Positions 35,101 through 45,671 of a DNA stretch of 64,000 bases are shown here, piece after piece. The stretch lies in the NCBI RefSeq assembly GCF_037975245.1, contig NC_092565.1:1310499-1374498 (forward strand), in the 5' to 3' direction. How positions within the stretch are numbered: the first letter of the stretch is position 1; the number at the start of each line of letters is the position of its first letter. The position numbers were made by a program, and so were the translations under genes. The notes under the pieces are model-generated. The model had not been told where the DNA came from, did no database searches, and saw nothing but the letters and a program-made list of their open reading frames with translations. The DNA is from Apostichopus japonicus. Taxonomy: Eukaryota; Echinodermata; Holothuroidea; Aspidochirotida; Stichopodidae.

Positions 35101-38100
35101 TTGCATGACAATAAAAGTGGAGCAAATAGACACTTTGTACAGGTCATGACTAGTTTGACATTGAATTAGGCTACCACAGCTGTGAATATGCCAGATGTAT
35201 ACAAGACTTAGGTTAAATTAAATTCAAAAGGTCATCAAGTTTAAATTGCTCCTACATCAGAAGTGATGTCATATTTGGATTGTTCATAATGCAAAAAAAT
35301 AAATATGTTTAGCTTCTTCATCCCCATTTGCCACATACACAAATCAATTTGAATGAAGTAGATAGGGGTAATTTTTTTTTGGGAGGGGGGGGGGTGGTTT
35401 GACATGACCGTAGAATATTTTCTTCACCAAAGTTTTCACAACTATTAAATGATCTCTTGGTGTTACCATAAGCTGTGGTGAATGTTAAGGTTATAATTTA
35501 ACCTTTCAAACCTTTATACAAGATACTAGGGAAAATAATGGCTATTTTTTTTTACAGGTGTTATTCAATATGTTGCCATTTGACAGTTTTGTATATTTTT
35601 TATTGTTCATTTTTAATTGTGTTGCTAGTTGGGTACTATAATTTTTTGCAACAGGTTAACTGCATTTATGAATAATCAATGATTTATCATTGTTTTTTCC
35701 TACAGAAAACTCAGGCATGAATAGTGGAGTCAATTCATCATGTGAAAGACCTGACAAGAGTCTATCATCAGTCCCAGACATGGATGGTGGAGTCAATTCA
35801 TCATGTGAAAGACCTGACAAGAGTCTATCATCAGTCCCAGACATGGATGGTGGAGTCAATTCATCATGTGAAAGACCTGACAAGAGTCTATCATCAGTCC
35901 CGGACATAGATGGTGGAGTCAAATCGTCATGTGAAAGACCTGACAAGAGTCTATCATCAGTTCCAGACATGGATGGTGGGGTCAATTCATCATGTGAAAG
36001 ACCTGACAAGAGTCTATCATCAGTCCCAGACATAGATGGTGGAGTCTATTCATCATGTGAAAGACCTGACAAGAGTCTATCATCAGTTCCAGACATGGAT
36101 GGTGGGGTCGATTCATCATGTGAAAGACCTGACAAGAGTCTATCATCAGTCCCAGACATGGATGGTGGAGTCAATTCATCATGTGAAAGACCTGACAAGA
36201 GTCTATCATCAGTCCCAGACATGGATGGTGGAGTCAATTCATCATGTGAAAGACCTGACAAGAGTCTATCATCAGTCCCAGACATAGATGGTGGAGTCAA
36301 ATCGTCATGTGAAAGACCTGACAAGAGTCTATCATCAGTTCCAGACATGGATGGTGGGGTCAAATCGTCATGGGAAAGACCTGACAAGAGTCTATCATCA
36401 GTTCCAGACATGGATGGTGGGGTCGATTCATCATGTGAAAGACCTGACAAGAGTCTATCATCAGTCCCAGACATAGATGGTGGAGTCAATTCATCATGCG
36501 AAAAACCTGACAAGAGTCTATCATCAGTTCCAGACATGGATGGTGGAGTCCATTCATCATGTGAAAAGCCTGACAAGAGTCTATCATCAGTTCCAGACAT
36601 AGATGGTGGAGTCTATTCATCATGTGAAAGACCTGACAAGAGTCTATCATCAGGTCCATGTGTTGAGGAGGCTCTTGATTTGTCATGTAAGAAACCTGGC
36701 AAGAACCTATCACCAGTTCAAGTCATGGAAGGTACTATCAATTCATCACGGAAAAGACCCAACATAAGCCTATCATCACTTCAAGACAAGGTGGATGCTA
36801 TTTTTTTATCATGTGACCAGAGCCTTTTGCCAGTTCATCTCATGAAGTCTGCTGCCAACTCATGTGATAAACCAGACAAGCACCTTTTATCAGGTCCAAA
36901 TGTTGAGGATGCTATCGATTTGTCGTGTAAGAAACCTGACAAGAGCCTATCACCAGTTCAAGGCATGAAGGATGTTCTCAGTGCGCTACGTGAAAAACCT
37001 GAAAAGGACCTATCATCAGGTCAAGACATGGATTGTGCTATCAAATCATGTGATGAAGCTGATAGAAGCCTTTCATCAGGTTCAGATATGGAGGTTACTG
37101 AGCATTCTATCACACCATCTTGTGAAAGACAAGAGAGCCTGTCATCAGGTTCAGATATAGAGGATGCTACCAATTCATCACATGCAAACCCTTATAATAA
37201 CTCAACAGGTGCAGACATGGAGTATGAATGTAGTGAAACGGAATCAGTTGGTGGCGTAGGCCCGACTGTTGCTGAAGCATGGCAATCAGATGTGGATTCT
37301 TCAGAGGAAAGTAGTGACGACAGTGGTGATGAGTCATTTGTGCCCGATTCAGAAGATAGTGATTCAGATCATTCAGAAGTTATTCCAATGATAACAATGG
37401 CTATGAGAAAAAGTTCTGTTAATAAAAGTGTAGCTGGTTGCTCTAAGGATAGTGAAGAATTAACAGGGGCTAAAGGAGTAAAACTATCTATTGCACAAGA
37501 AAGTAAAGTTTACGTCATGAAAACAAACAACACAAGCACTTCAAGAAGCTATGATAAGCCAGCATACTGCTATGTGTGCTCTCATCCTCACAAAAAATTG
37601 ATAGTACATATGACACAACATAGTGATGAATCTTTTGTCGCTCAGTGGTTAGCTGCCAAAGGAACCGAGAAGGACAAACTCTGGACAAAAATACGGAACT
37701 TAGGAAACCATTTACACAACTACAGAGTTTTGAAGGAAGGTGAAGGACCTTTGATTGTAGTATATCGACCAAGTGGCTGGGCTGAACCATCAGATTATCA
37801 ACCATGTGTAGACTGTTTGGGCTACTATTCACGTTACGAGTTCTACAGACACAAGTGTAAACTCAGGAAGCAGAAGGTAAAAGAGGAAAAGAGAAGAGGT
37901 CTCATCAAACAGTCGCGTCAGCTGTTGCCACCGCCTCCAGGTTGCAAAGAAGGAGGCAGTGCACATACGTTGTTAGGAACTCTTCGTGCAGATGATGTGT
38001 CTCTTTGCATCAAGGGTGATCCACTGATTATGGATTTGGCAAAGAAGCTTTGTTTCAAACATGGCCATGACCAGGAGCAGTTTGGCCCTTTGCGAACAAA

Positions 38101-40803
38101 ACTGAGACAAGTAGCACGTCTGCTATTAGAATTCAGACTTGTTAGCAAAATCAAAGATGCTAGCCTTTTGGACTTGTTTTTCCCACCAAGGTTTTGCATT
38201 GTTCTCGCAGCAGTAAGAAGCTTATCTGGATTTGATGATGAAACACACACTTACATGAAACCTAGTCTGGCAATAAAGATTGGTCATACATTAAAGAAGG
38301 TGGCAATGATGCTGGTAAGCCAGGCATTGATTGAAGGAAACACAACAAAAGAAACAGAAGCAAGGAGTGTTCATACACTACTGACAGAGAATTGGGATGT
38401 GGAGGTGTCTTCGCATGCATTACGCACAATCTACCAAGGCAAAAGAAATAATCCTAAGCTCCTTCCCTTGACCTCTGATGTGGTGCTACTTACTAAGTAC
38501 TTAAAAGAAGAGTCAGAGAACAGCATGGACGACTTATCTGCAGCAACATCTCCAGAAGAGGTTCAGAATGCTTGGAAGAAGTTGTCAAATGTTGTACTTA
38601 CACAACTGATGCTTTTCAACCGGAAACGGCAAGGAGAGATATCCAAACTTTCAGTGGCAGACTATTCCAACATCAAGAAAGGGTCATCTCATGTCCTTGA
38701 TGCACAAGCATTGAGCAAGTTTGAACAAGATCTTGTGAAAGTGATGTGGCGAGTCGAAATAGTGGGGAAACGGGGAAGGACTGTTCCAGTGCTTATCACA
38801 GAAGAGATGAAAAAAGTCTTGGATGAACTTCTGAAGTTGAGGAGTGATGTGGGAGTCAGTAGCAGCAACCAATTCGTATTTGCTGTTTTAGAGGGATCAA
38901 ATCATCATATTCGTGGCTGTGATTCACTGCGTACCTTATCTTCTTTAAGTGGTGCACAGCGACCAGACCTGCTTCGTTCCACACAGTTAAGAAAACACAT
39001 TGCTGTCATGTCTCAGGTTATGGCCTTGAAGGAGAATGAATTAGATGTTTTAGCAAACTTTCTTGGCCACGATGTAAGAATTCATCGTGAGTTTTACCGC
39101 CTCCCAGATCCTGCAATTCAAGTAGCAAAGGTCTCCAAACTTCTTGTTGCACTAGAAGGTAACTCTGGGGATCCTGGAACATTACTGCAAGGAAGGAATC
39201 TGGACGAATTGGAATTAAACCAAGATGAAGGTAATCTTGATTGCATTTAAATTTCTGTGGACAATTCCATGTCATATTATTGATGTAGGTAAAGCTTGAA
39301 TGAAATTCATGTAGCAGATGGATTACACAGAGAGTTACTTGAACTCTCTATCAGCAATGCTGAAATTGTTAATATCTTTTATCATTTATTCTTTTATCTT
39401 TTATTCAATCCAATCTTTTATTCAATCCAATCTTTTATTCAATCCAATAGAAATTCAAGAGAACCAGATTGATGAATCTGAAGAAGAGTCAGAAGAAACA
39501 GAAGAACAAAGTGACCTTTTGCAAGCCAAGCAAACAGAAACAGGTGTGATTTATCTCATGATATAGATGCATAGCTTTATATCCTTAAGATGTTAAAATA
39601 CCAAGCTACTCTTACAAGTATTGAATACATTCAATTTATCCTGCTTTTCTTATTTATGCCACATCTGCCAAACATTGTGTCCAAAATGAAACCAAAGAGG
39701 AAAGCATACTTTTCCTAATTTGATGTAAGAATGCTGTTTTACTCTAGTTCTTTTCAAGTTGGTTTTGAGCAAGTTATGTCCATCCCTAATATGATTTCAC
39801 AAAACCCTTTGAGAGGAATATTACTTTTAATTTTATTTGTTCCATCTTGCTTTAGTGTTTGGTTCCCTTGCTGCTTCAACTTCAATCAAGTGCAGTTACT
39901 CAGTTGCCTTTTTTACATTCAATTGTGTTACTCCTTTACTATGTTACAGATATGAGGCTATTATGAAATGCCACTTCTTAGAAAAGAGAATTTCACATTG
40001 AGGGAAAATGTTGTATGTAGAGCAAAACTACCACTTATGTAATATCTGAAGCTTAAATCTAACTTCCATCCCCAGCATTTGTCATTTTGTTAGAAATAGC
40101 ACTTTTTTATGACTTACATTTTCCTGTAATGAAAAACAGTACAAGTCTAAGGATAAAGAAAGTAACCCTCTGGAAGACCACAAATGCCGAGATATATATT
40201 TAATCAGATTTTTTTTATTGTTTTATCGAAGAGCATTTAACTATTTCATTTCATTTATTTGTTTCTCCTCAATGTACATGTCTAACAGTAAAGAATTACT
40301 AACATAAATGAGGAAGTGGCCTAGAAAACCTTGCAAAGCTTAACAAGTAGGGCCACTCACCATGCAAAGGAAAATATATCAAAACACAATACAAAAACCA
40401 ACCGCCCCCTCCCCCTGCCAATTATTATTTGTTACTTTTTTATTGTTACTTTTTCTCTTTTTTTTGTGATATAGGGACCAAACATCCACTTGTCAGTGAT
40501 GAAAGTATGACTATAAGGAAGAAATTCAAGGAGTCACCCCTCACCAAAACAGCCAATAAATTCAAAACAGCAGTGCCCTCTAGACCCAAAAAAGTACCTT
40601 GGTCAGAAGAAGAACAGGCTGCAGTTAAGCGTCACCTGGGTAACTTCATAGCTATGCAAAAGCTGCCAGGAAAGGAAGCTATTCAGGCGACCTTGAAGAA
40701 AGAGAGGTGTCTTCAGAAAAGAAATTGGAGAAACGTAAAGGACTTTGTACGAAACAGCATAACTTCAAGAGCTAGAAAGTCAGGAAGAGGTCTCTTGCAC
40801 TGA
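32114..40803 (+). CDS. SET domain + 21-aa repeats + zinc fingers + tyrosine-recombinase-like domain + SANT-like tail
   Basis: Coding exons: 32106-32222 (ATG at 32114), 32564-32716, a short one near 32846-32880, 33235-33439, 33812-33851, 35706-39230, 39451-39543 and 40475-40803. GT/AG ends and phases agree except around the short exon. About 1,495 residues. SET part, KMT5A-like: KGRGVITTTSFAKG, CIDSTQEPSEGPMLGRLVNHG (NH motif) and GEELLYDYG. Long exon, residues counted from 35690: 15 near-identical 21-residue repeats (about 8-322), diverged repeats to about 510, an acidic run (about 535-565), C2H2-like CYVC...HMTQH (627) and CVDC...YRHKC (706). The recombinase-like domain has Arg980 (RQGEISKL), Arg1101 (STQLRKH, first His replaced), His1127 (LGHD) and Tyr1136 (HREFYRLP). 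The tail has PWSEEE and NWRNVKDFV, Myb/SANT-like. A nuclear chromatin or DNA-rearrangement role is inferred, and catalysis is unproven. Confidence 0.8.
32846..32880 (+). other. Probable short SET exon with a one-base phase mismatch
   Basis: Between exons 32564-32716 (ends phase 1) and 33235-33439 (needs phase 2) a KMT5A-type SET domain requires a short SYxxxF...C segment. This stretch, after ACCCAAG and before GTATCAAC, gives SYLI in one frame and FHLNYWC in the next, and ends in the phase needed. Its 35 bases are one short of a length that would keep both junctions in phase. It is either a real frameshift, a sequence error in the ATTT run, or the wrong exon. Confidence 0.35.
33852..35705. 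other. Intron before the giant exon
   Basis: No coding signal is visible. It holds a T run/G run at about 35,370-35,396 and ends in a T-rich tract and TACAG acceptor. Confidence 0.6.
35712..36656 (+). repeat. In-frame 63-bp coding minisatellite, 15 copies
   Basis: Each 63-bp unit encodes 21 residues: D-(M/I)-D-G-G-V-x-S-S-C-E-(R/K)-P-D-K-S-L-S-S-V-P. Copies are nearly identical at DNA level, but the x codon varies: AAT, AAA, TAT, GAT or CAT (N, K, Y, D, H). The M/I position alternates ATG/ATA. About nine further, strongly diverged copies continue to about 37,220. The unit is a multiple of three and has few stops, so other frames on both strands are open too, including a 184-codon antisense frame. 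These are side effects. Confidence 0.97.
39397..39447 (+). repeat. 17-bp direct repeat x3 abutting a splice acceptor
   Basis: TCTTTTATTCAATCCAA occurs three times without gaps and is followed by TAG and exon 39451. The units supply the pyrimidine tract and probably branch points for this acceptor. Confidence 0.9.
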
Positions 40804-40984
40804 TTTCATAGTTACCTTAGTGAAACTGTAACTTATAGCTTCATCAGTGAGAATGTAAAATGGTATCATTTTTAATAACAGGCATACGTTAGGGACAGTC
40901 TTATAGACTTTTGAGAGGTTGAGACTTCAAATGAAGAGTGGGCCAATCAGAGGATTGAGTACACAGGTGATCACACATTGACAA

Positions 40985-41610
40985 TGGGGAGCACTGTTAT
41001 AAGTATCCCCATTGGGTGCTAGGGTTCATAGACATGTGTGGGTCTGTCTTTTGCTAATACATACATATGTTTAGCTAATTAAAATTACAATGTAAACAGA
41101 AGGTGTGAATATGAGTTAGACAAGTTCTGTTCATTGAAATTGGGGAGCACTGTTATATTCTGGTCCTACATGTCTGCAGTTGTATGCCAACAAGTATGAA
41201 ACAGATTTGCATGGTGTCCTGTGAATGTTGATGTACTTAAGGACCTTAAGTACAGAACAAGATGATCAGAGCTGCTGGAGTTTACAAGAGAGCTGCTGTG
41301 ACTATCATGCCAGGGATAAAGCTTGGATAAAACCTAATTTTTTACTGTAGCTTTGCCACCAGTTGGATGGTTTTCTTGTATTATTCTCTACTGGAAGCCA
41401 TGTCACTTTTCCTTTGTGTTCCAGCAAGAGGTGGGGGGGGGGGGGGGTTAGAGGAGCACGGAGTATGAGAGTGAATCATGTGGACAGTTTTGCAACTTTT
41501 GACTAAACTGATGTTAGTACTACCCTTGGTGTGAATGTACCAGAGGTGTACAACACGCTAGGTCACCGCACACTGTAAACGGGGAGCACTGTTAATATCC
41601 CCAGTTGCAT
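40985..41610 (+). repeat. Three spaced GGGGAGCACTGTTA repeats
   Basis: GGGGAGCACTGTTAT/A lies at about 40,987, 41,142 and 41,581. The first and third go on to (A)TATCCCCA and a GGGT(T/G)C word, able to pair GGGG with CCCC. Spacing is irregular (155 and 439 bp). Confidence 0.75.
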
Positions 41611-43863
41611 TCCAGGGTGCTTTAAATTATTTGTGTGTGTTCCTAATGTGACTCACTACTTTTGAGTATAGTTTACACACATACTAGAATGACCAGTTTA
41701 GGTCACTTCACCACCTCTGGGAGCTTAAATGACAGGAAGACATCTAATGTCATCACTAGCCTATTGTTGGTGAAGTGGTGGTGGAATCAGTGTAAACTGA
41801 TTCAAACATACTTTGTGACAACAAATTGGGAAAGGAGGTTTGTTGCTTTTAACCATTTAAGTAGTTAACAAATTATGCAAGTTCAGTTGAATTCACACTG
41901 AGTACAACTACCTGGCCTTTAATTACAGAGAGAAAAGGTCATGCATATACTGATAACAGTATTATTACTTTTAGCCCTTAAATTTTGTCTTTCACTCTTT
42001 TTCATTGTTTGTAATTTTAACTGTTGGTTTCTGTAAGCTTTTTTCCTCATTCAACCTTCTGATTATATGTTACAGGACTTCATGATTGTTTGAGTGAGGT
42101 GAGTGTGGTGGTGATAAAGGTAGTTTTGTGTTGGCTGTCATCTGATTGAAGACATATCTCAGCAAAATTTTCTTGAAAAGAAAGCTATTCATGCATGTTC
42201 TCTCGAAGGAATCGAGAATAAACCTCAAAACCACTCAGCACGTAACACCAAATATAACTGCCAGGACCAAAAATATGATGAAGAAATCTCATGTTCTGCT
42301 TTATTTCATCATTGTTATTTTAGAGACGACTTAATTTGTTGGTTTAAGTTAGAAAGTATAAATTGTGTTTTCTGTTGGATTTTTAAAGACCTTCTACATT
42401 TTTATGCACATAACAAATGTTTCATTATTGTTGCAGAATGACACAGTTTTTGAGTTTGTGTTAGTGTAGTTTCAATAATCAAGCAAAGTCGAAGAAAAAA
42501 AAAACTATGGTTTCTGAATGTGCTTGTTCCTCATCAACTTTATGTCTTTAATGGTTTAAGTAACTGTCTGAAGGAAAGTTGCTATTCTGAAAGCAATTAA
42601 GCATGAAAATTTTTTAACAGTGTTTTACAGTGTAATAGTTGGATTTTACTTGCTGCAACACAGGTACATATGTTGCAAAAAGGTTAGTTTTACTGGCCCA
42701 CAAAAGTAGCATATAACAATACATTAAAAAGAGTCAATGTGTTGAACCAAAGTAGTTAAGGTAGCCCGATGTTTAGGTTGAACATAATACATGTTTATCA
42801 TTGATTGGTATAGAGCATGTTAAATTAGTGATTTATTCAGCTGGCAAGACGTTGTAAATATGTTTGTGGTGCTAATTCATCAGATTTTGGTTTTCAGTTT
42901 ATCATTGTTAAGAGCATCCTCAGCATTTCCATGCATGTTCTGTCATAGCTTCTATGAATTGTGTTTTCTTTGAGTTTTCAACAACTATTCTCTGACACTA
43001 TGGGATGTTGCACACAACCATTATCTATCTTCTCTTAAATGTGTTTTATCTTTGTTGAGTTTAAAATAAATACATGTTTGCTTGTTGTAGAATGAAGAAC
43101 ACTTCTTTCCATAGTTGTTTCTATTTCATTGAGTAAATCCCTATTTAGTGTTGCATGCTACATTGAGGGCCGATACAGCTTACCTTTTAAATGTTCATTG
43201 GGAGCATGCGCAGTTCATTATCCCACAATATGACTATTCATGTAAGATGTTGAGCAAGTCTCAATGAGAGATAACAGGCCAGGTCTAGATAAACTGATGG
43301 TAGCAGTATGTACCAAACATGTGACAATGAAAGATACATATAGGCACGTAGGGGACCACTCCAAAGGAGAACCTCTTCATGTCCCTCCTTGGATGCCAAG
43401 CAGTATATGTAAACATGAGGTTGCCATGCAGACATATTAATGGCTTACAAAACCCAACATTGTCATGTAAATTCATGATATGGACAACCATGCAATGACA
43501 GCCCTCACATTTATTTCTAAAACTTGTGGTAAGAGATATAGGTCAGAGGGAACAGTGAAACAATAGGATGTCCTCAATTTGAATGTAACAGGTACCTTTC
43601 CTACACTAAAATGACTGTAACATACAAAATGGGGACAAGCCCCGATCTCATGTTAAGGGCACTATACTATGTGTGTCCACACTTGGGTGGTAAGGGACCC
43701 TTCATGGAAGGAAGCATAATTTGGACTGATTCAATAGCCACCTTAAAGAGTCAGAGGGTAATGACGCCAGTGCAGCTAATATTTAAGTCATATGACCCTT
43801 AGAACAAATATCCCCGATTATCCCCTTTAAAACCTACTGCCCCGTTTGGAGCCCTAAACAGGT

Positions 43864-44125
43864 ATGTGTGTGTGTGTGTGTGCGTGCGTGTGTTTGCGTA
43901 AGGTGGTTTACGGGGACCCGCATGTGACAACACACCTTCGCTATGGGGACTGTGAACATTGTGGGGACCTGTATCAGGTCCCCATAATGTTTTGCTAATA
44001 AAAAAACTTATTTTGCATGTTTTAGATGAAAATAAGGCTTTTTAATTTTTTTTAATTTTTTCTTCTTTCTTGAAAATTTTTCAACACACATTGTGGGGAC
44101 CTAAGGTATTTTTGAAGAGCGCCCC
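43864..44125. repeat. (GT)n and GGGGACC-palindrome repeat
   Basis: A GT microsatellite (43,865-43,892) precedes a block with TACGGGGACC, TGTGGGGACC and a perfect hairpin GGGGACCTG-TAT-CAGGTCCCC (about 43,964-43,984). CACATTGTGGGGACCT recurs at about 44,087. Probably a small dispersed element. The tandem array further right also carries GGTCCCCATAATG, like the hairpin's 3' flank. Confidence 0.5.
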
Positions 44126-44934
44126 CCAAAATGTGTAACTCTATGTACAAATAGTATACAGAAAATTCAAAAGCCAGGCTCTGGTTACCAAAGCCACATT
44201 TCCAGGGCGCAGGCTGGTGTTAGCCTGGCAAAGAGGGGGGATGCCTTTTTTCAGGAAAGTGGAACTCGGTTTCAAAGAGCAAGTACATGTATTTACTCAC
44301 ATCATTAGATCCATCAATTGTATAACCTGCTTAGTGTTGGATAGAGCTTTTAGTATGAAAAGGAGTTTTTTAGGGGTTTACAAGAAATTTTCAGTGCAGG
44401 GTGGGGTGGGGAGGGGAGGGGAGGGGGCATGATGGCAATAATGCCAGCACCACTTTTGGTTGGCAAGCAGTGTATGGAGAAGGCTGTTGCTAAAATATGA
44501 TCCCAGATTGCATGAAAATGGTATGTACTTCCCAACATTGTTTGCATCTATGCATTCTTTTGTCTGGGAGTTCATGTTTTAGAAGTTTACACCTCCATAA
44601 ACAGATATAAATAGTTGGAAAGATTTCACTTAGGCCTACTAGTAGGTAATAATTGTGAATTGACCATTTGTCAATATCAATATACAAAAGCATGATACAG
44701 CCTGCTTAAATAGTAGCCGTAGCCTGTATATGCTGAAGGTATTCCATACGGGGATTTTGTCGTAAATTAATTGTTAGAACTCTTTTTTCTTCAAGGTTAC
44801 AGAATAGCCTATGTAATAATATAAGAGATTTTCATAGTTTAAATACTCTCTTTCACCTAAATTTGACATACTTTTTAAGAGTTCTGTACATGCAAGTACA
44901 GAATTTATTGAAAACAAGTTCCAGGTATTCATGT

Positions 44935-45671
44935 ATGACGAATTCAGATAAAGCATATTTTGAGTATGGACGGAATTTGGCACCTGAGCCATCTAGCGAT
45001 TCTTATCAAGATCTGTCAACTTGTCACAATGCTAAACTGGTAAGTATAAATTTTATTGCTTCAGAACTATATCTGTACAAGTAATGTTGCTGTTGTAATC
45101 ACTTTTATACTTTTTAGCAATTTAAAATTACACTTTAGAAGTTGCACAATGATGAGTACTATTTCTAATAACATGTTTATGCTATTTATGCAGGCTTCAT
45201 GCTAATTGGTAAAACCTGCAGTTACAATTGGTGGCAGATATATACTTTACATGATTGGCATAAAAGCTTTGTATTCATATAGGCTCAATGGGAATATAAG
45301 ATACAACAAAATAGAACAGAGGTTCGGTGGTTCTGTGACACTCTACTAGGCAAGAAATTGCATTCTTTCCAACCGAGATAATTTGTTTTTATTTCACTTC
45401 AAATTGTGCCATATATACGGTTTTCTGTGACATATGCTATGATGATTGCTCTTCACCCTGGAATTCATTCCAGCAGTTGCAACTCCTATTGTTTAATTAA
45501 TGTGGTATTATTTATCTTAATCATAATTGCCCTCATGGAGATACAAGGAATGTACAACAGAAAGTTTGTAATATCTTGACATGGACATTTTCTTTATTTC
45601 TTCATATTTAGATCAAACAACTTCCACATCATCAAGGGAAAAGGAATTTTTTGTTCACTATAGATAGCTAA
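44935..45671 (+). CDS. Possible two-exon mini-gene of 54 codons
   Basis: Exon 44925-45039 (ATG at 44935; donor CTG|GTAAGT, phase 0) joins in phase to exon 45612-45683. That exon adds 19 codons and stops with TAA at 45669, followed by another donor (GCAG|GTAAGT at 45684) as in a spliced 3' UTR. The product would contain NLAPEPSSDSYQDLSTCHNA and end RNFLFTIDS, with no domain seen. It could be the last exons of a longer gene or chance. It ends just before the tandem array. Confidence 0.3.

Larger units (their letters stand above)
40804..44924. other. 3' flank / possible long 3' UTR and intergenic DNA
   Basis: No coding region is supported. AATAAA occurs near 42,217 and 43,066 and could serve polyadenylation of the SET/recombinase gene. 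It holds a G run (41,431-41,447), GGGGAGCACTG repeats and a GT microsatellite. Confidence 0.4.

Noticed and set aside
36046-36600. 184-codon antisense open frame (MSGTDDRLLSG... repeats), and the plus-strand alternative frames over the same repeats
   Set aside because: It is a side effect of a 63-bp unit without stops in several frames. The plus-strand frame is supported by splice phase and by the non-repeat 900-residue continuation.
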